A program made the translations under genes and the position numbers. From contig CAZBRD010000001.1 of the NCBI GenBank assembly GCA_964494205.1, forward strand, positions 248,001-312,000: a DNA stretch of 64,000 bases, in the 5' to 3' direction. Source of the DNA: JBBTCX01 sp964494205. Lineage in GTDB: Bacteria; Planctomycetota; Phycisphaerae; UBA1845. Shown piece by piece: positions 9,227 to 17,630 of the stretch; position 1 is the first letter of the stretch, and each line of letters opens with the position of its first letter. The notes beneath the pieces are model-generated. The model searched no databases and was not told where the DNA came from. It saw only the letters and a list, made by a program, of their open reading frames with translations.

Positions 9227-9490
9227 CTATTGCTGCGGACCCTCTTCGAGCATCTTTCGAAGCTGGGCGTTTTCGCGACGGGTGGCTTCGAGATCGAAAA
9301 GCATGTACTTGATGCTGAGACGCACGAAGTCGATGCTCTCCTGCAGGCTGTTGACGGTCTCTTTCAGTTGCTTGTGACGTTCGCGGGTTTGCTCCGCGAG
9401 GAGTTCGAGCTTGTCGCGCTCACCGGCTGGGAGCGTACCGATTTCGGCAATGAGTTCAGCCAATTTGCGCTGGAATGTTTCTTCATTCAT
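9227..9490 (-). CDS. Small coiled-coil protein of a conserved planctomycete type, function unknown
   Basis: The frame gives 87 residues from ATG 9490, which has a strong GGAGGGG site about 8 bases upstream. An in-frame upstream extension lacks such a site. The protein is almost entirely helical and charged (FQRKLAELIAEIGTLPAGER ... LFDLEATRRENAQLRKMLEE), predicting a parallel or antiparallel coiled coil with no signal peptide or membrane segment, so it should be cytosolic. I have the impression that near-identical small proteins occur across Planctomycetota, but I cannot verify that here. The C-terminal ENAQLRKML heptads look like a dimerisation zipper. I do not assign a function. Confidence 0.8.
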   Translation of the reverse strand: MNEETFQRKLAELIAEIGTLPAGERDKLELLAEQTRERHKQLKETVNSLQESIDFVRLSIKYMLFDLEATRRENAQLRKMLEEGPQQ

Positions 9491-10081
9491 GAGCTTTTCC
9501 CCTCCATCCGCACGCCGATTCCGAAGATCAGACGCAGCGGCCGCTTTCCCTCGTAACAACGCTCTCCCGCTGAGAAACATTGTAGGCGCTTCGAAGATCG
9601 AGAACGGACGACAGACAGTTCGAACTTGTCTGCACCGCCCAACGCGTGTGGGAAAGGACTCCCGCACGGGCGATTTCCCGCGAAACGTGGATGAGGTATA
9701 GCAGCGCGCATGCCAGAGAATTCTATTTGCGTCTTTGCCGACGATGGGCCGGTAATTTCTACGTGACGAGACTGTTACCCCGCGGTTTCAACTATCGGGC
9801 GTCGGGGTGTGGCGATTGGATGAGGGCTCATTGTTGCGTCAACTCCACACCGTTGGTGCCACCAGGCGACACTTTTTTCCTGGCACGACCGGAGTATACC
9901 GATAAGCGCGGAGTTTTGGCTAGTCGAAAATTGTGCGTGTGCATGCGAATTCGGGCGAATTGTCTGCGCACAATAAGATGTGTAATTCGTAACGTCTATG
10001 CTGGATGTCAGATCAGTATTTCTGCCGCGCTTCGCTCGAACAATTAGATTCATGTTTGTCGAGCGGAATCGCGAACGCAGT
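9491..10081. other. Intergenic region without a convincing gene
   Basis: Short open frames occur on both strands but show no family similarity, signal peptide or ribosome site. The segment lies downstream of the M14 gene and upstream of the 87-residue gene, so it should hold a terminator and a minus-strand promoter; I could not identify either clearly. Confidence 0.5.
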
Positions 10082-12574
10082 TCACGACCATATGTTGCGC
10101 TTCGAGAAGTTGCGCCGCGTCGGGCGAAACGCATACAGTCCCATAAGCGAAATGAAGAGTGGAATCATTCCCATGCTGCCGCAAGTCGAGTTACTGCTCT
10201 CGCCGGCAAGGTCTTGCGCCGCCGAACCTTCAGTCTGCCGCGTGGCGACTCTCACCGTTTTCTCGGCGATGCACGCCGACGCGTCGTCGTTCACCAGAAC
10301 AGCCCGAAGGACGACATCCGTGTCTTCCGAGATCCTTGAAGTCGACAGGACTCCCGTCGCAGAGACCGACGCCGGCAGGCTTGTCGCGCTCTCTGCCGCG
10401 CGGACGTACCATTCGACGGACGTTGTCTGGTCCTGAGGTTCGAATTCCCCGTCCATCCAGACCTGCGCCCGGAAAGAGGCTGACGACCGCGACTCGACAG
10501 CGTCATCTCCCTCGATGCTCAATCGCCAGCAACGTGGCGCAACTGTTGCGCGATCGTAGACCGATACCTGTAATGGCCGGGCTGCGAGCTGCCGACCGGC
10601 AAATTGAACTGTGGCTGTCAACGTGGTGCGAACTTCACTTTCGTCGGCCGAGACGTCATAGGCCAGCAGTTGCCCTTGTTGCGTGATCGAGGCGATGTGG
10701 CTGTCTGCGACGCCCCAGGAGTCGATGTTGTCGACGGGGAACAAGGAACCGTCGTTGTACAACACTTGTGCGCTGTACTGGACCAGGAAGTTCGTGCCCT
10801 CGGTTCCGCGATCGGGAAGTCGTCGCGGGCCGACGATTTCCACACTTGCCGGGTAAATGTAAACCGCTTCGACGCTGATGTTGGTTGATTGATCGAGAAT
10901 GATGGTCAATTCACCCGTCGGCTGGTCGACCCCGTTGACGATCCAATGAACGAAGCGGTTGCCGTTTGAGACAAGGGAGGCCGTCACTTCCACCGTTGTC
11001 GCCTGGGCATATTCCCGGCGGAACCCCGCGGCGCTGGCTTCGCCGGTGCCGAGTGCGTCAATGTCCGGCGGATTGACCGAAATATCCACAGCCTGAACGT
11101 TTGAAATGATCTCGACCCCAAACAACGGGTCGACGCGACAACCGTCGACTTTCACCTGCTGACTGGGAAGCGAATCCCGGCATGCGTCCTCGCGATTCAT
11201 CACACCGTCGAGGTCGACGTCCTGCTCCGTCGGTCCGCAGCCGATGTCGTCAACCTCAGCCGAGGGGCTGTTGATGCAATAGTCGTCGGCGTTTGCAAAT
11301 CCATCGAGGTCAGTATCAATGGCCCGCAGGGTGGGGATCAGCGTCTGCTCAGCCAGGTGCATGAACGCGGGGAAGTTCTCGATGCAGGTGGGAATGATTT
11401 CTTCGGGTGCTAGTTCGAAGAACGGTGGGCCTGCGGGTCGAACTTCAATAGTAAACGAGATCGCGCCGATGGCGTGGTGGGCCCAATCGATCGATCCACC
11501 GCTCACGGCGTACAGGACTTCGGAAACCGGCCCGTAGGAATAATCGTGCAGTGAGCTGCCGTGACTGGCGTTGATGCGCTCCACCATCTCCGCCGCGAGC
11601 GAATCATAGAAATCGCGGTTGTCGACCGAGTCATAAGTGTAACCGTTGGGGTACATCACTAGCTGACTGTAGTTGTGGTAGCTCAGGTAGGCTTCAAAGC
11701 TTCGCCCCCAGGTTCCGTCCATCAGGTCGCGAACCGCCCGTGTCTCCGGTTCGGAAAACGGGGCTGTGCCGCGATACACTTCGCTGAACGTTTCAGAGCT
11801 TGAGCCGAGGTCGTCGCCCCAGCCGATCGAGTAGTTGCGGTTACAATCGACACCGATGGTGCCATCGCCATTGACGCGGCGGTTCTTCCTCCACCAACGA
11901 TCTTCCTCATCTGAGTAAACGTAGCCGTCGGGATTAAGAATCGGTGCGATCCACACTTCGGCATAGTTCAGAAGGCGCGTGATGTCGCCGTTGCGGCCAT
12001 AGTTGTCGACAAGGTAATCGGCGAAGAAGAGGGGCACCTCGACGGAGATCCACTCGCGGGCGTGATGGCAGCCATCGACCAGAATGGCTGGCTCGTCGTC
12101 CTCGATCTCCTGGGCATTGTCACTGATGCGGAGTACATAAATGGGCCTACCCTCAACGGACTCGCCAATAAGCTCCAAGGCGGCGATTTCGGGGTTTTCA
12201 TCGGCGATGCGTTCCATGACGGCCACGGCTGAGTCGTAATCGTGATAGTCGAAAAATGGCTCGGCGTGGGTTACCGCGCGATTGCGTCGGTACTCTTCGT
12301 AGGCCTGATCAATGTCCTCATAGACCACTTCGTAGGGGATTCCACGGTCCTTCAATTGCTCCAGCATTTGTGGCGACAAACGAACCAGCACGCGATCGTC
12401 CACCACTCCCATGTCATCCGCTCCCATATTCCACAGCTCCTGCATGGGAATCTGCCCGCGCGGGATCTTGACGAGATGGTCCATCCGCTGGCCATGGGGG
12501 CATTCCGCCCGAGTGCTCGACGCCGACAGGAACATCAACATACAAGTGAGAAGGGGGAGAATGGTGCGAAACAT
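10082..12574 (-). CDS. Exported M14 zinc carboxypeptidase with thrombospondin-type-3 calcium repeats and C-terminal sorting tail
   Basis: The 830-residue protein starts at ATG 12574, preceded by GAGG and opening a clean signal peptide. The catalytic domain (about residues 105-400) shows the zinc motif HARE (His171, Glu174), third ligand His300 in YHNY, substrate-binding DCNRNY and catalytic Glu377 in FTIEVRP, so it should be active. Two DxDxDGxxNxxDxC calcium repeats follow (about 425-475), then beta-sandwich-like domains. The end STCGSMGMIPLFISLMGLYAF followed by RPTRR is a Cys-Gly/hydrophobic/Arg tripartite tail like those cleaved by surface-sorting systems. Role inferred: cell-surface or secreted carboxypeptidase that trims peptides. 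Confidence 0.9.
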   Translation of the reverse strand: MFRTILPLLTCMLMFLSASSTRAECPHGQRMDHLVKIPRGQIPMQELWNMGADDMGVVDDRVLVRLSPQMLEQLKDRGIPYEVVYEDIDQAYEEYRRNRAVTHAEPFFDYHDYDSAVAVMERIADENPEIAALELIGESVEGRPIYVLRISDNAQEIEDDEPAILVDGCHHAREWISVEVPLFFADYLVDNYGRNGDITRLLNYAEVWIAPILNPDGYVYSDEEDRWWRKNRRVNGDGTIGVDCNRNYSIGWGDDLGSSSETFSEVYRGTAPFSEPETRAVRDLMDGTWGRSFEAYLSYHNYSQLVMYPNGYTYDSVDNRDFYDSLAAEMVERINASHGSSLHDYSYGPVSEVLYAVSGGSIDWAHHAIGAISFTIEVRPAGPPFFELAPEEIIPTCIENFPAFMHLAEQTLIPTLRAIDTDLDGFANADDYCINSPSAEVDDIGCGPTEQDVDLDGVMNREDACRDSLPSQQVKVDGCRVDPLFGVEIISNVQAVDISVNPPDIDALGTGEASAAGFRREYAQATTVEVTASLVSNGNRFVHWIVNGVDQPTGELTIILDQSTNISVEAVYIYPASVEIVGPRRLPDRGTEGTNFLVQYSAQVLYNDGSLFPVDNIDSWGVADSHIASITQQGQLLAYDVSADESEVRTTLTATVQFAGRQLAARPLQVSVYDRATVAPRCWRLSIEGDDAVESRSSASFRAQVWMDGEFEPQDQTTSVEWYVRAAESATSLPASVSATGVLSTSRISEDTDVVLRAVLVNDDASACIAEKTVRVATRQTEGSAAQDLAGESSNSTCGSMGMIPLFISLMGLYAFRPTRRNFSKRNIWS

Positions 12575-13082
12575 GAGATACCTCAAGGCCAAATGACAAG
12601 AAGCAGCCCGAATCATGGTGACGGAATCATGCCGGCCCAACCGCATGGTAGTCGTCTCCGGTCGCCGCTGGCGACAAGTGAACCTCGGGCACACAGTAAG
12701 GATGTGGGTACTGCTGCCAAAGGTTATGTTCAGTGTATCCATCCCGATATACAACGCTCAAGTCGCGAAGTTGTAAGGTTTCGTCGAGAGTTTGTAACAA
12801 CATTCTATGGGATGAACGAAAACGGGTGCGCGTTTAGGACAAAAATGAGCGTGATTGCTGAGTTCTTGAGGCCTGACCCGAGGCGAAATGGAAACCGGAC
12901 ACCTGTTTGGAATTTGGCGCAAGTACGCCAGCGCCCGGTCGGTCTCACCAACGATTGGAATTTGCAGGGTCGTCCCTCGACGCCGAAGTCGAGACATTCC
13001 CAAACGCGGGCATGATCGGCCACTGGACGAAGGTGGATGCGGCGAAGGTGTTTGATGATTTGGCAGTGAGATCCGCATCGCC
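12575..13082. other. Intergenic region containing a copy of another gene's 3' end
   Basis: No intact gene is supported. The notable content is a remnant at 12917-12965 of the tail of the PEP-synthase-like gene. Inverted arms GATGCGG/CCGCATC lie at about 13035 and 13074. Confidence 0.6.
12917..12965 (-). pseudogene. Remnant copy of the 3' end of the PEP-synthase-like gene (left direct repeat, locus A)
   Basis: Read on the minus strand, this encodes LQIPIVGETDRALAYLR, against LQIAMDGETDRALAYLR at the end of the intact gene (15087-15139). The bases agree at about 42 of 50 positions. The match stops exactly where the intact gene has its stop codon; the remnant reads CAA there. Nothing else of the gene is present. 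The two copies bracket an AT-rich 2.1-kb islet. Confidence 0.75.
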
Positions 13083-13778
13083 CTAACGCCCGGATTCAAT
13101 TCGCGACTCCTTCGACTTGTTCAGTTGCAAGACATGCTCCGCAAATTTGACCCCCAACGGCGGAAATTCTATCTGATAGTTCCCGTAGTCTTTCATCCGC
13201 ACGCTAGGCGAACCGTGCATGTGAACGAGATGAAATACATTTAGTTCGCCTAGGAGACCCATAATCAAATCCGATGCCATACTAGGGAGACGATGGTGAA
13301 GTTCCGAGAAATTGAAAAGCACATTTCCCATCCAGTACTGTCGGTTATTGCTTCGAGCGATCACCAATGCCTGGCCAAAAACTTCCATTGCTCCAACAGA
13401 AATTGAATCGAGACATCGAACGAAATGATCAAGCTCTGTGTAGCTTAGCTTCTCAGGGTCACTATTCTTGAGCAATATGTTTCCGATCAAGCACGCGGCA
13501 CCACGGAGCTTAGATTCTTGGTGCGTTCTGACGATAATGTAATAACAAGACTTGAATAGCTCAGAAAATTCCACCTTGTTCACGGCATCCGGATCAATCC
13601 GGCCCTCGAGGTCGTTGAGGCGATTTCGAAGGGCATCAAGTGCAATCTCGATAGAACAATGTGTTGCTGTAGGTATGTAATCTCCAATGAGGCTTGCGAT
13701 TGGGCCGCCAACAGCTGGAATTGCTGAAATTGCCGCCTTTGCAATAGCCAACACGAGATACTTAGTAGGTTCGGGCAT
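13083..13778 (-). CDS. Unknown protein with N-terminal hydrophobic Gly/Pro segment (accessory islet)
   Basis: I do not recognise this 231-residue protein. After a short start (MPEPTKYLVLAIAK) comes AISAIPAVGGPIASLIGDYIP, a hydrophobic segment with small residues that could insert in a membrane. A helical region (ALDALRNRLNDLEGRI) and a mostly helical C-terminal domain with conserved-looking aromatic residues follow. This layout recurs in assorted accessory proteins of bacteria, some of them defence-linked, but I cannot name a family. I prefer ATG 13778; TTG 13796 is also possible, and neither has a clear ribosome site. The gene is AT-rich and follows the next gene within about 20 bases, so the two likely form an operon. 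Confidence 0.7.
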   Translation of the reverse strand: MPEPTKYLVLAIAKAAISAIPAVGGPIASLIGDYIPTATHCSIEIALDALRNRLNDLEGRIDPDAVNKVEFSELFKSCYYIIVRTHQESKLRGAACLIGNILLKNSDPEKLSYTELDHFVRCLDSISVGAMEVFGQALVIARSNNRQYWMGNVLFNFSELHHRLPSMASDLIMGLLGELNVFHLVHMHGSPSVRMKDYGNYQIEFPPLGVKFAEHVLQLNKSKESRIESGR

Positions 13779-13798
13779 TAAGGTAACATTTCGCAAAG

Positions 13799-14608
13799 CT
13801 AATCACGATCAAGATGAAGCCACCGACTCCAACGAGGAGATTTTCGTTTTATGGCCATCTTGATGATCACCCCGACTGCGGCCACGATCGCAACCGCAGA
13901 CACACGCTCCCAAGCTCCTGAAAAGATCGATCGAGAACTCGCCTTCGCAAGCTCAACGCTATAAGCACTTCCCGAGTCAAATCTAAATGAGTCGAGAAAT
14001 GCCTTCCGTACAACCTTGTATTTGTCCCAGTCATCGCTCTTTGCGTAGAAGGAAACTTGCACGAGCGAATTGCGTCCGAAATATCCACATACTAAGCCGC
14101 GGACTTGCCCCACGTCTTTTACCGTCATTTTCATGTGCCAAAAGAATCTACGATTTGATGAGTCGAGTTCAGCCATGCCCGCAGCAACGTTCTCAAGTAT
14201 ATCTCCAGCATCTTTCGAAAGAGCATTGTTTACGACATTGTCAGTGTTGAGCCCTGTCAAAGCGCGAACAAATTCCAGAAATTCATCCTCATTGATTTGG
14301 CTCGATCTACCAAACCTTGAATAAAGAATCGGTTGAACAAGCACATACGGGTACTCAAGCCAGTCTTCAGATGAATCAAGCTGAAATCCCTTGTCCTGCA
14401 CAATCCTCTTCTGGGCCTCGGCGTTCAATATCTTGGCAAATGTTTCCTTGAGAACGTCATCAGGTATTTCGACCCAACCCTGAGGGATCGCAATCTGATA
14501 TCCATAAGCCTCACTGTGAACTATTACGCCCTTGCAAATCGATATTGGAATGAACGAAAATACAATCAGTTTCAGAGTGGCGGCTCGCCGAAATAGGATT
14601 GCGTCCAT
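13799..14608 (-). CDS. Unknown membrane-anchored exported protein (accessory islet)
   Basis: The 269-residue protein opens with a signal peptide (RRAATLKLIVFSFIPISICKG). A domain beginning YGYQIAIPQGWVEIPDDVL follows, a pattern common to exported proteins of the PsbP/DUF1795-like kind in which a polypeptide begins with a bound-substrate-like fold. A single C-terminal membrane helix (VSAVAIVAAVGVIIKMAI) ends in a basic tail, so the main domain should face outside the cytoplasm. ATG 14608 is chosen; a GTG four codons earlier is possible. It is AT-rich like its downstream partner at 13083, with which it probably forms a two-gene operon. Specific function unknown. Confidence 0.7.
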   Translation of the reverse strand: MDAILFRRAATLKLIVFSFIPISICKGVIVHSEAYGYQIAIPQGWVEIPDDVLKETFAKILNAEAQKRIVQDKGFQLDSSEDWLEYPYVLVQPILYSRFGRSSQINEDEFLEFVRALTGLNTDNVVNNALSKDAGDILENVAAGMAELDSSNRRFFWHMKMTVKDVGQVRGLVCGYFGRNSLVQVSFYAKSDDWDKYKVVRKAFLDSFRFDSGSAYSVELAKASSRSIFSGAWERVSAVAIVAAVGVIIKMAIKRKSPRWSRWLHLDRD

Positions 14609-14876
14609 TTTGAGTATCACACTGTCCGGTAGCGGTGCTCGTCAGTCTTCAAGCTTAATGATCGATCCTCGACACGGACGAACTGTTCCGACATTATCGA
14701 CAGCTCATAGAGGCTGAACGATCGTTGGAATAATGTAATCTGCGAGCTTAATTGGCGATACTACAAATTCACATCCTTATTCTAACCGGGCATTGATGAC
14801 GGCGTCATAACTGGCAATCGCCGTCGTTGGATCTTCTCTCATTGATTCGAGCATCTCTAGACTCCAAGATCATTTC

Positions 14877-15083
14877 GTGATCGAGCGATTTGGCATCGCA
14901 GAAGTACTTGCTTTGGGCGGAGAAATCTGGGACAAAATCGCAGCGCACCCCGAGGCTATTGAACTCACAGAGTCGCAGCAGCAATCGCTCGATGCAAGAC
15001 TTGAAACCTATCGTACAAATCCTCAAGTCGGCTCGTCTTGGGATGAAGTGCAAGCTTGTCTAAGGGCAGTTCTAAGACGGTAA
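14877..15083 (+). CDS. Orphan addiction-module antitoxin-like protein (pfam09720 type)
   Basis: The 68-residue frame from GTG 14877 matches the putative addiction-module component family. It has a degenerate LSVAERLxLVGEIWDSI-like start (FGIAEVLALGGEIWDKI), then ELTESQQQSLDARLETY and SSWDEVQACLR, the family's signature C-terminus. Intact members usually begin about 10 residues earlier, so the N-terminus looks truncated or decayed; an in-frame TAA lies at 14808. No ParE/RelE-type toxin gene follows: the next feature is the end of a convergent gene 3 bases away. It is probably a relic or solitary antitoxin inside the accessory islet. Confidence 0.65.
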   Translation: MIERFGIAEVLALGGEIWDKIAAHPEAIELTESQQQSLDARLETYRTNPQVGSSWDEVQACLRAVLRR

Positions 15084-15086
15084 AGG

Positions 15087-17420
15087 TTATCGCAAATACG
15101 CCAGTGCCCGGTCGGTCTCTCCGTCCATCGCAATTTGCAGCTTTCTGCCGGTTGCGGCGGCGGGGACGTGGATCACGCGGATGTCTTCGGCGAACTCCGC
15201 GTCGTTGGGCACGATGTCAGCCAGCATGTTCTTTGGCTGGTTGAGGAAGGCTTCGTTGAAGCGGTTGCCCGGCTGATCGGGGTAGAGCGGTAGGTAATGG
15301 ATGCCTGCTTCGACGAGGTCCTGGAAGAAGTGCGTGCCGAAAGAAACTTCCGGCTGGAAGCCGTCCTTCAACCGCGACACTTCGACCAACAGGCAGCAGC
15401 GGTTAATGTCTGCGTAACGCACGGGCACGCCGAGTCGCAGATCGTTGCTGCCCCAGCGCCCCGGGCCGACGAGAATGAATGACTTACGTTCAAGCTTGTG
15501 GTTGATGCGACCAACGACGCGGGCGATTTCCACGCGGCGCTCGCGACTCGGGACTGCGTCGTACTTGGCTGGATCGACATACACAATGTATTCGATGTTC
15601 TCGATCAGTGCGGTGCGGATGTATTTGTTGGCGTCAAAGACGATGTCTGCCTCCGGGACGTTTGTTGGAACGGAGACGGGGCCGGAATCGGTGGCCTGGG
15701 ACTGCGTGCGACATTGCAACACGTAGAGCTTTTCGCCGTCGCAGGCGAACTCCATGTCCACGGGCATGTTGTAAGCGTCTTCAAGTCTCGAGAGCATGTC
15801 GCGAACGCGCCCCGCAATCGGCGTGGAACGTAGCAGCTTGTCAAAGGTGATGACGAGCTTCGAGGGATCGGTGTCTATCATCAAGCCCGTCGGCGGGTAA
15901 AGCTCATCGTCCTGATAGATAGAGACCAGTTTGTCGAGCAGCGGGAAGTCGGGCGCTTGTGCCAAGATATCCTGCAGGCGGACAGCCTGGAAACGATTCT
16001 TCTGCAGGTCGATCACGTCCAGCGTTTGTTGTGCGCAGCGACGGATTTCGCCGACGGTGGACTCTGGGCGAAGAGTCGGCGCACCCAGCGCGACCATGCG
16101 TGGATAATCGGAACCGCTGCGATCGACCGCGCGCGTGCCCAGCCCCATGACCAGGCGCATCAGGCCGTCCTCGCGCTTGATTCGCGGCGACCAGCGATAT
16201 TCATTTCGTGAGAAAGCGACCCCGGCGAACGCGGGGAGGAAGTAGTGACCCATTTTGAAGCCGACGACCTTTTGGATCAGAACGGCCATTTCTTCGACGT
16301 AGTCGATGAGGTTGTGTTCGCGGCGGTAGAGAATGGGGTCGGGGGCCATCAGGCTGGCGAAAACTTCGGCGATGGCGCCGAGCAGGGCGCGGAGTCGTTG
16401 TTCAAGCGTGCCCTGATTCGCGATGAACACGCTGGCGTATTTTCCACAGAAGGCGGTGCCGAAGCGGTCTTCGAGCAGGCTGCTGGAGCGAACGATGAGC
16501 GGATGCGTGCCGAGTTGTTCCAGCACGCGGCGCAGACTGTGAACGATCTTCAGCGGGAAGTCGCCGTTGCGGAACACGCCGCGAATGAGCGGATACTCGC
16601 GGGCGACGTCGTCGATGGGTTTGTATTTCTGGCTTTGATATTCATCGAGGCGATTGAGACGCAGGAAGTCTTCGACAACATCGCTGCGCAGAAAATAGGA
16701 CTCGGGAATCGCCAGTGGCAGAAACGGGTCCCCTTTCGGTTCCGCGTTGGCGAGGATGCGGTGACCCAGGATCATGCCGCCTGCTTTGCCGCCGATGCGC
16801 CCCATGCCGCTGTCGGTGCCGACGATTCGCTGCGTGATGTCGTCGAAGTCGCGAATCGTCAAATGGTTTTTGGCGACGCCAATGAACTCAAGCTGATCAC
16901 TGAGGAGGTGGCGAATGAGCGCTACGCGCGTGCCCACCACCTCAGCCGGGGCGAGTCGCGTTTCGCCAAGCGGCAGTTCGCAAAATCGATGTATCTTGTC
17001 GGCGAGCTCACGGAAGGAGAGGTTCGCGAGGTTGGCGACTTTCTCGAGGCTGTGGACTTCTTCGCGCTTGAGCGCGAGGTTGACCATGTCGTCGATGTCT
17101 TCGAGTGAGAAGTTGCGACACACAACGTCGCGAGTGATCTGCTCGACGAGCAGGCGCTCTTGATCGTCGAGGCGATCGCGTTCAGCCTGGTTGGGGTCGT
17201 TGCGAACGTCGGTGGCGAGGCCGAGTTGGCGGCGGGCTTCATCCTGTATCTCATCCACCGTGGAGACGCCGCGCTGGTGCAACGCCATCAGGAACTGGCG
17301 ATGGATGCGCTCCGCCAGGTGCGGATATTGCCGCAAGTGTTCCTCCAGGCGCAACATGACCGCGCCGGGGTCATAGTTTGTTTGTTCGCCGATATGGTTG
17401 TTGACGCCAAGGTTGGACAA
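15087..17420 (-). CDS. PEP/pyruvate-binding (PEP-synthase N-domain) protein without catalytic C-domains
   Basis: I chose TTG 17420 because GGGAG sits 10 bases upstream; the frame is open further but has no better site. The 777-residue protein has a helical N-terminal region (about 1-190), then the ATP-grasp/nucleotide-binding domain of PEP synthase and pyruvate phosphate dikinase. That domain shows IGGKAGGM (about residue 213), LIVRSSSLLEDRFGTAFCGK (about 310) and the closing DMEFACDGEKLYVLQCRTQ. The phosphohistidine swivel domain and the PEP-binding barrel are absent, and about 180 unique residues follow instead. It therefore cannot carry out the whole PEP synthase reaction alone; a signalling or phosphotransfer role is possible. 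Its last 17 codons are duplicated at 12917-12965. Confidence 0.85.
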   Translation of the reverse strand: MSNLGVNNHIGEQTNYDPGAVMLRLEEHLRQYPHLAERIHRQFLMALHQRGVSTVDEIQDEARRQLGLATDVRNDPNQAERDRLDDQERLLVEQITRDVVCRNFSLEDIDDMVNLALKREEVHSLEKVANLANLSFRELADKIHRFCELPLGETRLAPAEVVGTRVALIRHLLSDQLEFIGVAKNHLTIRDFDDITQRIVGTDSGMGRIGGKAGGMILGHRILANAEPKGDPFLPLAIPESYFLRSDVVEDFLRLNRLDEYQSQKYKPIDDVAREYPLIRGVFRNGDFPLKIVHSLRRVLEQLGTHPLIVRSSSLLEDRFGTAFCGKYASVFIANQGTLEQRLRALLGAIAEVFASLMAPDPILYRREHNLIDYVEEMAVLIQKVVGFKMGHYFLPAFAGVAFSRNEYRWSPRIKREDGLMRLVMGLGTRAVDRSGSDYPRMVALGAPTLRPESTVGEIRRCAQQTLDVIDLQKNRFQAVRLQDILAQAPDFPLLDKLVSIYQDDELYPPTGLMIDTDPSKLVITFDKLLRSTPIAGRVRDMLSRLEDAYNMPVDMEFACDGEKLYVLQCRTQSQATDSGPVSVPTNVPEADIVFDANKYIRTALIENIEYIVYVDPAKYDAVPSRERRVEIARVVGRINHKLERKSFILVGPGRWGSNDLRLGVPVRYADINRCCLLVEVSRLKDGFQPEVSFGTHFFQDLVEAGIHYLPLYPDQPGNRFNEAFLNQPKNMLADIVPNDAEFAEDIRVIHVPAAATGRKLQIAMDGETDRALAYLR

Positions 17421-17542
17421 AACGCAAAACCTCCCGAAAACCGTGATTCTCGCGGGATTGTTGTTCCGTCGCAAGCTTAGGGAAGGCGTGAAGCAATGGG
17501 CTTTCGTTGTGCGGTGGCACGACGAGAAGCTTGCAAAGAAAT

Positions 17543-17578
17543 ATCGCCCCGCCGTGTCGCAAAACAGGGCGGGGCGAT
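17543..17578 (-). terminator. Hairpin terminator of the cytochrome gene
   Basis: ATCGCCCCGCC at 17543-17553 pairs perfectly with GGCGGGGCGAT at 17568-17578. On the minus strand it is followed by ATATTTCTTT, 50 bases past the cytochrome stop codon. Confidence 0.7.
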
Positions 17579-17630
17579 GGATTCTCGGCGGATGAACGCG
17601 AGGCTGCTTTCAGCCAGCGCGAACAGTCAA

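Noticed and set aside
16245..17108. Open frame antisense to the PEP-synthase-like gene
   Set aside because: Same reason: an antisense shadow in GC-rich DNA.
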